In this document: positions 1 through 7,988 of the stretch, in pieces
Position numbering within the stretch: the stretch's first letter is position 1
How the letters are laid out: each line of letters starts with the position of its first letter
Assembly (NCBI RefSeq): GCF_015595035.1
Contig: NZ_JADNRN010000001.1
Coordinates: 1,426,001-1,490,000 of the forward strand
Direction: 5' to 3'
Source of the DNA: Marinibium conchae
GTDB lineage: Bacteria; Pseudomonadota; Gammaproteobacteria; Enterobacterales; Alteromonadaceae
DNA: 64,000 bases
Made by a program: the position numbers and the translations under genes
The notes under the pieces: model-generated
What the model was told of the DNA's origin: nothing
Seen by the model: only the letters and a program-made list of their open reading frames with translations
Databases searched by the model: none

Positions 1-1
1 A

Positions 2-1771
2 GTACGCGACGTCGCGGCTCAATTGTTAGACGTTTATGCCAAACGAGCTGCTAAACCTGGTTACGCCTACCCCATCGATTGGCAAGAATACCATAGCTTT
101 GAGGATTCTTTTCCCTTCGAGGAAACGGTCGACCAAAAATCTGCAATCAACGCCGTACTGCAGGATATGGGTAGCCCTAACGCGATGGATCGACTTGTTT
201 GTGGTGACGTAGGATTTGGGAAAACAGAAGTTGCAATGAGAGCCGCCTTTATAGCAGCGTCAACAGGAAAGCAAGTTGCTATTCTTGTTCCTACTACCCT
301 GTTAGCGCAACAACACTTTGAGAATTTTAAGAATAGATTTGCGCAATGGCCATTTAAAATTGAAGTGATTTCGAGATTCGGCAGCAGCAAAGAACAGAAA
401 CTCGTGATAGACGATTTAGCCAGCGGTCAGGCCGATATCGTTGTTGGCACTCATAAGCTGCTGCAAGACGATGTAAAGTTCAAAGATTTAGGCTTAGTGA
501 TTATTGATGAAGAACACCGTTTTGGTGTTCGCCAAAAAGAGAAATTCAAAGCATTGAGAGCGGATGTCGATATTTTAACTCTCACTGCCACACCAATACC
601 GCGCACACTCAATATGGCCTTGAGCGGCATGCGTGACTTGTCGATCATAGCAACACCGCCAGCAAAACGTTTGGCTATCAAAACTTTCGTACAAATGCGC
701 CAACAAGATATTATTCGCGAGGCCATCATGCGCGAGATATTGCGCGGTGGCCAGGTATATTTTTTACACAATGAAGTAAAGACTATTGAAAAAACCGCTC
801 GAGAAATTGAAGAAATAATACCCGAAGCTCGCATAGCGATAGGTCATGGACAAATGCGCGAGCGTGAGCTTGAAGCAGTGATGAATGACTTCTATCATCA
901 ACGCTACAATGTATTAGTATGCACCACTATTGTTGAAACCGGTATTGATGTACCCACCGCCAATACAATAATCATGGACAGAGCTGATCATTTGGGACTG
1001 GCACAACTGCATCAGCTTCGAGGCCGCGTTGGACGCTCTCACCATCAAGCCTATGCTTATTTACTAACACCTCACCCGAAAAGAATGACAAAAGATGCTA
1101 GCAAACGTTTAGAGGCTATTGCTTCATTAGAAGACTTAGGCGCGGGCTTTGCCCTTGCAACTCATGATCTCGAAATACGCGGTGCGGGAGAATTGCTTGG
1201 TGACGATCAGTCAGGACAAATCAACACCATCGGTTTTAGCCTTTACATGGATATGCTTGAACAGGCCGTAGAAGCCTTAAAAGAAGGCAAAGAGCCATCG
1301 CTTGATGATGTGCTTGCAGCGCAAACCGAGGTTGACTTGCGAATTCCAGCACTACTTCCTGATGACTACATAGGAGACGTAAACACACGCTTATCACTTT
1401 ATAAAAAGCTGGCTAATTGTAAAACCCAAAACGAGATCGATGAATATCAAATCGAGTTAATCGACAGGTTTGGTTTATTGCCACAAAGCGCTAAAAACCT
1501 AGTCAGGCAGTCTGGTCTGAAGCTAACTGCACAAAAGCTTGGGATCAGAAAAATTGAAACTACACATACTGGTGGCTCAATAGAATTTGAAGCTAAGGCT
1601 AAAATCGATCCAGGCTATCTGATTCAATTAATACAAAAATTTCCATCTCAATATAAATTTGATGGACCACAGAAGCTTCGTTTCATGAAAAAGCTCGACA
1701 GCGCCCAACAAAAATTAGATCATGTGCGTGAATTATTGGATAAATTTGTGAAGGAATGCCATGTTGGCTAA
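2..1771 (+). CDS. mfd: Transcription-repair coupling factor Mfd, C-terminal half (5' truncated by window edge)
   Basis: Mfd is the ATP-driven DNA translocase that removes RNA polymerase stalled at lesions and recruits UvrA. The reading frame is open from base 2, so the gene starts before the window; about 589 of the usual ~1150 residues are present. The visible part has the complete superfamily-2 helicase motor: Walker A GFGKTE, DEEHRFG (motif II), TATPIPRTLNMA (motif III) and QLHQLRGRVGRS (motif VI), with the translocation-in-RecG region between motor lobes, followed by the D7 domain at the C-terminus. The UvrB-like N-terminal domains and the RNA polymerase-interaction domain lie mostly outside the window. 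The stop codon overlaps the start of csiV by 11 bp, which suggests translational coupling. Identification is very secure. Confidence 0.97.
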   Translation, partial: VRDVAAQLLDVYAKRAAKPGYAYPIDWQEYHSFEDSFPFEETVDQKSAINAVLQDMGSPNAMDRLVCGDVGFGKTEVAMRAAFIAASTGKQVAILVPTTLLAQQHFENFKNRFAQWPFKIEVISRFGSSKEQKLVIDDLASGQADIVVGTHKLLQDDVKFKDLGLVIIDEEHRFGVRQKEKFKALRADVDILTLTATPIPRTLNMALSGMRDLSIIATPPAKRLAIKTFVQMRQQDIIREAIMREILRGGQVYFLHNEVKTIEKTAREIEEIIPEARIAIGHGQMRERELEAVMNDFYHQRYNVLVCTTIVETGIDVPTANTIIMDRADHLGLAQLHQLRGRVGRSHHQAYAYLLTPHPKRMTKDASKRLEAIASLEDLGAGFALATHDLEIRGAGELLGDDQSGQINTIGFSLYMDMLEQAVEALKEGKEPSLDDVLAAQTEVDLRIPALLPDDYIGDVNTRLSLYKKLANCKTQNEIDEYQIELIDRFGLLPQSAKNLVRQSGLKLTAQKLGIRKIETTHTGGSIEFEAKAKIDPGYLIQLIQKFPSQYKFDGPQKLRFMKKLDSAQQKLDHVRELLDKFVKECHVG

Positions 1772-2894
1772 TGCTAGACGCTTGTTACCTATTATTTTAT
1801 CGCTCGCTCTACTTGGCGCTACTCTCTTTGCCAATGCGCAAGGACAAAATGAACCCGACTGGTGGTTTGATGTTGAGCTCATCGCATTTAAAAGGGATAT
1901 CGCAAGTAGCTCAGACGAGAAGTTTTCTGTATCTCCTAACAACATTACTGTAAACCCTTCAGCAAATAAAGCCAGCATCGACTTGCTTAGTGTGAGCTTG
2001 TTACAAGCTGAAAACCCCTTCTATTATTTGGCAAAAATGGCTTTTGAGTGCTCGCCATTGAGCTTCGGGTCTGTAGGCTCATCCTTGTCACAAGTACGAG
2101 GTTTTATGGATAGCAGCCAACGAATGCAGATCCTACTGAGTGATGATGCTTGCCCAGCAAACTTGGGAACAAACGAAAACAAGAAAAATGATTTCCTGCA
2201 AAACTACCTAGTACTCAAGGACCCAACAGAAGTGCCTATTTACCTCGATGCACCAAGTAGAGAAACCTTATCTTCGTCGCACTTGCTACCAAAAGAACAA
2301 TTGCAAATGGCCGATTTTGCTCAACGCATATTTGCACAAAGAGACATCAAAGCATTAGCGCACTTTTCATGGCGTCAGCCTGTTGTGTTTGGTGAGGATA
2401 ACGCAAGCTTCTATCGAGTTTATTCTGGAAAGAAGATTAAACAAGCAAAGCCAGCATCAAAATCGTTTGAGGAATTGCAAGCAATGTTTGAACCTGAAGG
2501 CATTGATGTGATTGATAAAGACTCGTCACGCTTTTTTGAGGAACTCAAGACACAATTGGCAGATGCTAAAGCCATTCAATGGAAAGAAGATGCCACTGCT
2601 CAAGACGGTAAATTGCTCGCGTCTTTTTCAGCTGAGCCTTGGGAGCTGGATGGCTATGTTAAAGTCTATCTACAATATGTTAACAGAGTACCTTATTTAC
2701 ATATTGAAGCCGATTTCGATTACCATGAGCTTGGCATTGATTCCTCTGGCGAGCCTGTCATTAAAAAGTTTCCTTTTAAGCAGCGCCGACGAATTATCAG
2801 CAAGCAGATCCACTATTTCGATCATCCAAAGATCGGTTTTGCGTTGCGACTAGTTCGCTTTGAGCGCCCATCAAATGAAGAGATTATAAATTGA
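1761..2894 (+). CDS. csiV: CsiV-family peptidoglycan-binding periplasmic protein
   Basis: This 377-residue protein has an N-terminal signal peptide (hydrophobic stretch to about residue 27, ending near ANAQG) followed by WWFDVELIAFKR, the hallmark of the CsiV family. In Vibrio cholerae CsiV binds peptidoglycan and affects growth on non-canonical D-amino acids through the PASTA-lacking synthase regulator LpoA; that role is known for the family and not shown here. The ATG at 1761 lies inside the end of mfd, and the mfd-csiV order is typical of marine gammaproteobacteria. The C-terminal part (DYHELGI to FALRLVRF) is also family-like. Its stop overlaps the TTG start of the next gene, so mfd, csiV and the adenosyltransferase probably form one transcript. 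Confidence 0.85.
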   Translation: MLANARRLLPIILSLALLGATLFANAQGQNEPDWWFDVELIAFKRDIASSSDEKFSVSPNNITVNPSANKASIDLLSVSLLQAENPFYYLAKMAFECSPLSFGSVGSSLSQVRGFMDSSQRMQILLSDDACPANLGTNENKKNDFLQNYLVLKDPTEVPIYLDAPSRETLSSSHLLPKEQLQMADFAQRIFAQRDIKALAHFSWRQPVVFGEDNASFYRVYSGKKIKQAKPASKSFEELQAMFEPEGIDVIDKDSSRFFEELKTQLADAKAIQWKEDATAQDGKLLASFSAEPWELDGYVKVYLQYVNRVPYLHIEADFDYHELGIDSSGEPVIKKFPFKQRRRIISKQIHYFDHPKIGFALRLVRFERPSNEEIIN

Positions 2895-3502
2895 AAATCT
2901 ACACCAAAACAGGCGACAAGGGTGCTACCCAAATTTACACCTCAGATATGCTACGGGTATCTAAGAGCGACATGATTCTTGATTGTTACGGTACACTCGA
3001 CGAACTTAATAGTCACATTGGGCTGTTGGCTGCTGCGATAGAGGAAAGTGAAAGCATTCGTAGCTTCATTCAAGCGGAAAAAATAGCGAGCCAAGACAAC
3101 AACTTTGAATCAATTCAACCGACATTTTTTAAAAACATTCAGCTAAATATTTTTGCTATCGGATTTGCTATATCAGACAAACCTCAGCTAGAAGCTGAAG
3201 CAACTTTACAATTAGAAGAGGCTATCGACCAACTTCAATTAACTTTACCAGCTCAGACTAAATTCATACTTCCAGGAGGCAGCGTTCTAGCCGCCCAAGC
3301 TCATGTTGCTCGTACCGTTGCACGACGAGCCGAAAGGCAATTAGTTGCCTTATCGCTGCACCAGCAATCAAATAGCGAATTGGTGAGCTCAGAGCCCGTC
3401 CCTGACGTTTGTTTAAGTTACGTAAATCGATTATCTGACTACCTATTTGTTGTTGCTCGAGTTGTTAATAAACTACAACAAATCGACGACATAGAAGTTT
3501 AA
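2891..3502 (+). CDS. PduO-type cob(I)alamin adenosyltransferase
   Basis: Transfers the adenosyl group of ATP to cob(I)alamin, making adenosylcobalamin in the cytoplasm. The N-terminus MKIYTKTGDKGATQIYT is the ATP-binding signature of PduO-type enzymes, YGTLDELNSHIG follows at about residues 34-45, and the conserved helix VARTVARRAERQL near residue 150 carries the arginines that contact ATP. The length (203 aa) is normal for the family. The start is TTG: it overlaps the csiV stop codon (TTGA), AGAG lies upstream at usable spacing, and the first internal ATG would remove the ATP-binding loop. No other cobalamin gene is nearby, so it probably acts in salvage of imported corrinoids (inference). 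Confidence 0.93.
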   Translation: MKIYTKTGDKGATQIYTSDMLRVSKSDMILDCYGTLDELNSHIGLLAAAIEESESIRSFIQAEKIASQDNNFESIQPTFFKNIQLNIFAIGFAISDKPQLEAEATLQLEEAIDQLQLTLPAQTKFILPGGSVLAAQAHVARTVARRAERQLVALSLHQQSNSELVSSEPVPDVCLSYVNRLSDYLFVVARVVNKLQQIDDIEV

Positions 3503-4572
3503 GCTAGCACTACTTTAGCCTTGTTGATCACACGCAGGGCTTGTTCGTAACTATCTTTAGTAGTGATAAGTGCCGGCATCTTGTTTCTAGGTAGCAGGAG
3601 TTGGTGCCAATGGGCACTTTTCCCTTCTTGAAAATAGTGTTCAGATGGTAAATGATCGAGCACTTTCTCTGCTTGTTCAGGTTTATTACACACTAATATC
3701 ATCGTGCAGCCTGCTGATAATGCCATATCGGCCCGGTCACAAATATTTCCGGCTACTGAAGCTGCCTCCATAGTAAGATCGTCGGAGAACACTACGCCGC
3801 TGAACCCGAGTGTTTCTCTCAGGATTTGCTTAATCCATCTATGCGAGAAGCCAGCAGGCTTCTCGTCGACTTCGGAATATATTACATGAGCTGGCATAAT
3901 TGCATCGAGCTTGTTATTAGCAATTAATTGTCTGAAAACCTGCATGTCTACTTTATCAATTTCGTCGAACATGCGCTTATCTACCGGCAAGTTGATATGG
4001 CTATCTTCTTTAACAGAGCCATGGCCTGGGAAATGCTTACCACAGGCTTTCATACCCGCACACGCCATCCCTGTTGCATAGTGAGACCCTAAGCGTATTA
4101 CCTCATCAGTCATAGCGGAAAAAGCTCGAGATCCGATAACGTCACTCACACCATTAAGATCAAGTACCGGTGCAAAACTCAAATCTATATCGTGAGCAAT
4201 GAGTTCATGTGCCATCACATAACCCATACTATGAGCCAATCCATTTTGCAGATCATGTTGCTGCGGGTACGCAAGCTCTATATCTTGCATTGCTGGAATT
4301 TCGCTGAAGCCCTCTCGAAAACGCTGAACACGCCCCCCTTCATGATCAACTGACACTAAAAAAGGCCGCTTAACTGTTGCACGGATGTCCTTCACTAGGG
4401 CGCTTAACTGCGCAGGCTCAGCATAATTTCGACTGAATAAAATGAGCCCTCCAACGGCAGGATGCGCTAACTTCTCGCGCTCCACATTATCTAATTCGAA
4501 AGATTCAACATCCAATATCACGGGCGACATCATAGGGCCCTTGGCGCTTGTTACTGAGTAAGACTTGGTCAT
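3499..4572 (-). CDS. nagZ: Beta-N-acetylhexosaminidase NagZ (cell-wall recycling)
   Basis: Glycoside hydrolase family 3 enzyme that removes GlcNAc from 1,6-anhydro-MurNAc peptides in the cytoplasm during peptidoglycan recycling, producing the inducers of AmpC-type beta-lactamases. Visible motifs are PVILDVESFELD at the N-terminus, VDHEGGRVQRF, KHFPGHG followed by DSH (the catalytic His-Asp loop, about residues 179-192) and VVFSDDLTMEA, whose first Asp is the expected nucleophile. The frame stays open upstream to 4686, but family alignment puts the start at the ATG at 4572 or the tandem ATGs at 4533/4530; I chose 4572. The gene converges with the adenosyltransferase gene, with a 4-bp overlap, and diverges from the acylase across a Fur-box-like palindrome. 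Confidence 0.93.
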   Translation of the reverse strand: MTKSYSVTSAKGPMMSPVILDVESFELDNVEREKLAHPAVGGLILFSRNYAEPAQLSALVKDIRATVKRPFLVSVDHEGGRVQRFREGFSEIPAMQDIELAYPQQHDLQNGLAHSMGYVMAHELIAHDIDLSFAPVLDLNGVSDVIGSRAFSAMTDEVIRLGSHYATGMACAGMKACGKHFPGHGSVKEDSHINLPVDKRMFDEIDKVDMQVFRQLIANNKLDAIMPAHVIYSEVDEKPAGFSHRWIKQILRETLGFSGVVFSDDLTMEAASVAGNICDRADMALSAGCTMILVCNKPEQAEKVLDHLPSEHYFQEGKSAHWHQLLLPRNKMPALITTKDSYEQALRVINKAKVVLA

Positions 4573-4601
4573 ATTTGTATTCTTTTTCACAACCCTAGAA
4601 A

Positions 4602-4620
4602 AATGATGATAATTATCATC
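4602..4620. promoter_or_regulatory. Putative Fur box between nagZ and the acylase gene
   Basis: The bases 4605-4620 form a perfect 16-bp palindrome (GATGATAATTATCATC). The 19 bases 4602-4620 match the classical E. coli Fur consensus at 15 of 19 positions by my count. It lies about 30 bp upstream of the nagZ start and 79 bp upstream of the acylase start, where a repressor could control either promoter. Binding is an inference. Confidence 0.5.
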
Positions 4621-4698
4621 CACTAATTTGCAGCGCTTGTATGCTTGTTCACTTTGGCATAGCCTAGCATTATCTTGAACAAACAATACGAAAATTAG

Positions 4699-7086
4699 AT
4701 GAAGTTTATCAAGCCTTCTTTAAGCGTGTTAGCAGTATTACTGCTTATCCTTCTATTAAGTGTCATCATTGTACTCAAAGCAAGCTTGCCCCAGCTAGAT
4801 TCCACTATACAAAGCCATGTCGTCAGTGCAGATACGATACTTGAAAGGGACGACATAGGCACGGCTATTATCACCGCACACAATCGTGCTGATGCATCAT
4901 TCGCTCTCGGTTACGCTCATGGTCAAGATCGACTTTTCCAGATTGATCTCTTGCGTCGTAGCGCTGCGGGTGAGCTATCTGAAATACTTGGAACGGCTGC
5001 GCTTGGCATTGACAAGCGTAGTCGCTTTCATCAGTTCAGGAAGCGTGCAGAAAGTGTTTTTATGCAATTACCTAAAGCACAACAGTCAGTTCTATTAGCG
5101 TATAGCGCTGGCGTAAATAAAGCGCTAAGTGAATATACGGTTAAGCCCTTCGAGTATCTGCTCACCAATAGTGCATTTGCAAAGTGGAAGCCTGAAGACA
5201 GTTTACTAGTTAGTTACAGCATGTATTTGGACTTGCAAGGTGGGCAAGTTGAGCGTGACTTGGTAAATACCATTATTAAACAGCATTTTGGTAATACAAT
5301 GCTACAGTTTTTTAATCTCGCGAGCCCATACCAAGCAGCGCTGGACGGCAGTATTATGTCTAGCCCGTCAATCTCTATACCCGAAATGAATCCATATATT
5401 TTATCTCGCAATGAAGAACAACCCAGAGACTATGACGCTCATAATCCCAAGAGTCTGGCGTTTTCAACACAGCAGTATGGCTATGATAGCATTGAAGAGC
5501 TAAATGAGATGGGTAGTAACAACTGGGCAGTCACTGGCAAGCTGACCGAAAGTGGCCATGCAATGATGAGCGACGACATGCATCTAGGTTTGCGAGTACC
5601 ACCTATTTGGTATCGTGCGCAGCTAAACTATGAGCACCAAGGCAAGCCTATCACCATAACTGGCGTCTCATTACCAGGTACTCCACTGATTATAGCCGGA
5701 AGTAACGGAAACCTTGCTTGGGGCTTTACCAACGCTAATCTAGATAACGCAGATTGGATAGCGTTGGATGACCTTAGCAAAACAGAGAGGGTTGTTGAGG
5801 TAATTAAAACTAAGGAAGGCCATAAAGACTTATACATTGAAATTAGCGAGCATGGACCTGTGCGAACACTAATGGGTAAAAAATATGCATTAGCATGGGT
5901 TGCCCACCAGCCATATGCGGTGAATATGACCATGACGGATATGGCTCATGCAGCCTCGCTAGAGGAGGCTTTTTCGATTGCTGATTCGGTTCGAATTCCG
6001 GTGCAAAACCTAATACTCGCGGATAGCAAAGGCAATGCTGGTTGGAGGCCTATCGGTGCAGTAAGTGCTAGAGATAATCCCAGTTTAGCTGCGATACCTG
6101 AACAGCACTACTCCAGTAAATGGCGGTATGCAGAAACGCAGCTACCAAGTCATGTTAACCCAGATGAAGGTCGGCTCTGGACTGCAAACGCTAGAGTGAT
6201 GGCAACTAGCGATATGAAACGTTTTGGTGACGGTGGTTATGCTTTAGGAGTGCGCGGATTACAAATACGCGATCGCATGTTTGAAAAAACTTCCTTTGAT
6301 GAACAAGCTTTCTATGACATACAGTTAGACAATGAGGCAAGATTTCTTCAGCCCTGGCATAGCTTGCTCTTAAAGACATTGCGAGCTCAACCTAATGCCG
6401 AGGATTACCAACAAGACATACAAGCGCTTGAAAATTGGGGAGGCTGTGCATGCGGTGACTCAATTGGCTATACCCTTGCACGAAAGTATCGTAGCGCGGT
6501 AATCAATAGCTTGCTGGCTCCTATCGATAGAAAAGTCAGGGAGTATAACTACTCATTAAGAAATGCCCTTCGCAAAATCGAACCCGCTGTTTGGTTACTA
6601 CTTGATAATCAAGTCTTCTCTTGGCTTCCATCTGGCGAGCTTTCTTACGATAGCTTTCTAATAAATACTTACGATAAGCTTAGAAGGGATTTAGTTGAAG
6701 ACTACTCTGCAAATTCACTAACGCTAGTAGGGCTCGAATGGGGTGAGGTTAACAAGCTTGCGGTACAACATCCCTTTTCGGCAAAGTTAGGCCCTTTGGG
6801 TAGTCTGTTAAACATGCCAGAAGTAAAAGGTTTCGGGGATAGTTATATGCCAGCAGTCCAAAGCACGAGTTTTGGTGCATCCCAACGTTTTATTGCGCAA
6901 CCTGGAATGGAAGAAAATGCGATATTGACACTGCCAGGTGGTCAATCAGGACATCCCCTTTCAGACTTCTATAAAAAAGGCTTTGAGGAATATGCAACAC
7001 ATCAACCCCAAGCATTGCTTCCTGGTAAAGCAATACATAAGCTCGTCATTCAGAAACAGGAAGTGGCATCGAATAGCCCAAAATAA
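4699..7086 (+). CDS. Penicillin acylase-family N-terminal-nucleophile hydrolase
   Basis: A 795-residue Ntn hydrolase of the penicillin amidase family (S45). A hydrophobic N-terminal segment (about residues 8-28) acts as a signal peptide or anchor for export. Family proenzymes cut themselves into alpha and beta chains at a Gly-Ser bond; here MGSNNWAV places the new N-terminal catalytic serine at Ser273, with the oxyanion-region motif ITGVSLPGTPLIIAGSNG downstream. The alpha part holds the usual ALGYAHGQDRLFQIDLLRR. Relatives include penicillin and acyl-homoserine-lactone acylases and the siderophore-maturation enzyme PvdQ; substrate cannot be read from sequence. Its last 41 bp overlap the 3' end of the convergent lipoprotein gene. 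The gene diverges from nagZ and a Fur-like site lies in the shared upstream region. Confidence 0.9.
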   Translation: MKFIKPSLSVLAVLLLILLLSVIIVLKASLPQLDSTIQSHVVSADTILERDDIGTAIITAHNRADASFALGYAHGQDRLFQIDLLRRSAAGELSEILGTAALGIDKRSRFHQFRKRAESVFMQLPKAQQSVLLAYSAGVNKALSEYTVKPFEYLLTNSAFAKWKPEDSLLVSYSMYLDLQGGQVERDLVNTIIKQHFGNTMLQFFNLASPYQAALDGSIMSSPSISIPEMNPYILSRNEEQPRDYDAHNPKSLAFSTQQYGYDSIEELNEMGSNNWAVTGKLTESGHAMMSDDMHLGLRVPPIWYRAQLNYEHQGKPITITGVSLPGTPLIIAGSNGNLAWGFTNANLDNADWIALDDLSKTERVVEVIKTKEGHKDLYIEISEHGPVRTLMGKKYALAWVAHQPYAVNMTMTDMAHAASLEEAFSIADSVRIPVQNLILADSKGNAGWRPIGAVSARDNPSLAAIPEQHYSSKWRYAETQLPSHVNPDEGRLWTANARVMATSDMKRFGDGGYALGVRGLQIRDRMFEKTSFDEQAFYDIQLDNEARFLQPWHSLLLKTLRAQPNAEDYQQDIQALENWGGCACGDSIGYTLARKYRSAVINSLLAPIDRKVREYNYSLRNALRKIEPAVWLLLDNQVFSWLPSGELSYDSFLINTYDKLRRDLVEDYSANSLTLVGLEWGEVNKLAVQHPFSAKLGPLGSLLNMPEVKGFGDSYMPAVQSTSFGASQRFIAQPGMEENAILTLPGGQSGHPLSDFYKKGFEEYATHQPQALLPGKAIHKLVIQKQEVASNSPK

Positions 7087-7651
7087 GTTCGACTTTACCG
7101 CTGTTTATCATGAAGTCTCGCCATTGTCGGCGGGCCTCGGCTTGAACATCCCCCTCAAAACCATCTTCTTGAAGCACAATCATGGCCTTGCTGACTAACG
7201 CATCACGCTGTTCAACAAGCATCTCGGCCTTATTGTGCAAAGCTTCTAAGTGCGGAAATTGGTTAATAAGCGTATCAAGGCTCTCAAACTCAAGTAAACG
7301 TTTTACAAACTCTTCATTAAATATGAGCTTTTTGGCCTGATATTCGAGAAAACGCAGCCCCTGCTCTGAACTCAACAAAGCAATATCTTTCTGGCTAAGT
7401 CTAGCTTCTACTGCGACTAACAGGGCTTGCTCCTGCCAATATAAATATAGATCGCGGTCGTTTTGTGTATATGCTTGCTTGATGCCTTCTTGCAAATCGC
7501 TGGCACTTAACAGCTCAGACAAGCTTAGTAAGGCTTGCACGTCGGTATTATCGCTAACGGTAGATTTCTCTGAAGGACTGCATGCCAGTAGGCATAAAAA
7601 AACGCTCGCCATTAGCGAACGTTTTGCAAAAATATTAGCGTTAACTCTCAT
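7046..7651 (-). CDS. Putative lipoprotein of unknown function
   Basis: The product (201 aa) starts with a short basic region, a hydrophobic stretch and the lipobox LLAC at about residues 21-24, so it is probably lipidated on Cys24. The rest is predicted mostly helical, with many Leu, Glu and Gln, and includes a DLYLYWQEQALLVAVEAR segment. I do not recognise a family. It lies 39 bp beyond ihfA on the same strand and may be the last gene of the pheS-pheT-ihfA transcript, although no strong ribosome-binding site is visible. An alternative ATG at residue 14 would still keep the lipobox. Its 3' end overlaps the convergent acylase gene by 41 bp. Confidence 0.7.
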   Translation of the reverse strand: MRVNANIFAKRSLMASVFLCLLACSPSEKSTVSDNTDVQALLSLSELLSASDLQEGIKQAYTQNDRDLYLYWQEQALLVAVEARLSQKDIALLSSEQGLRFLEYQAKKLIFNEEFVKRLLEFESLDTLINQFPHLEALHNKAEMLVEQRDALVSKAMIVLQEDGFEGDVQAEARRQWRDFMINSGKVELILGYSMPLPVSE

Positions 7652-7690
7652 TCAAAGCCCAAACAAGCCTACGGAAAAAATCCAAAGAAG

Positions 7691-7984
7691 TTAGCTCAAC
7701 TTGACGTTTTCAACACGGCTTTTTAACTTTTGCCCAGGTCGAAATGTTACTACACGCCTTGCTTTTATAGGAATGTCTTCACCGGTTTTGGGGTTTCTTC
7801 CGGGGCGCTCATTCTTGGTACGAAGGTCAAAATTACCAAAGCCAGAAAGCTTAACTTGTTCTCCAGATTCCAAGCACGCTTTAATCTCTTCAAAGAAAGC
7901 TTCCACAAGATCCTTTGCGTCGCGTTTATTTAAACCCAATTTTTCAAACAAATGTTCAGCCATTTCGGCTTTGGTTAATGCCAT
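7691..7984 (-). CDS. ihfA: Integration host factor subunit alpha
   Basis: IHF-alpha pairs with IHF-beta to bend DNA sharply, serving replication, recombination and transcription as a nucleoid architectural factor. The 97-residue product opens [18 protein letters not shown], contains [12 protein letters not shown] and has the DNA-intercalating beta-arm [12 protein letters not shown] followed by [13 protein letters not shown], all diagnostic. Its position just after pheT (4-bp gap) is the conserved enterobacterial order pheS-pheT-ihfA, so it is probably expressed with the phenylalanyl-tRNA synthetase genes. IHF-alpha rather than HU or IHF-beta is supported by both sequence and synteny. Confidence 0.97.
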   Translation of the reverse strand: MALTKAEMAEHLFEKLGLNKRDAKDLVEAFFEEIKACLESGEQVKLSGFGNFDLRTKNERPGRNPKTGEDIPIKARRVVTFRPGQKLKSRVENVKLS

Positions 7985-7988
7985 TCGA

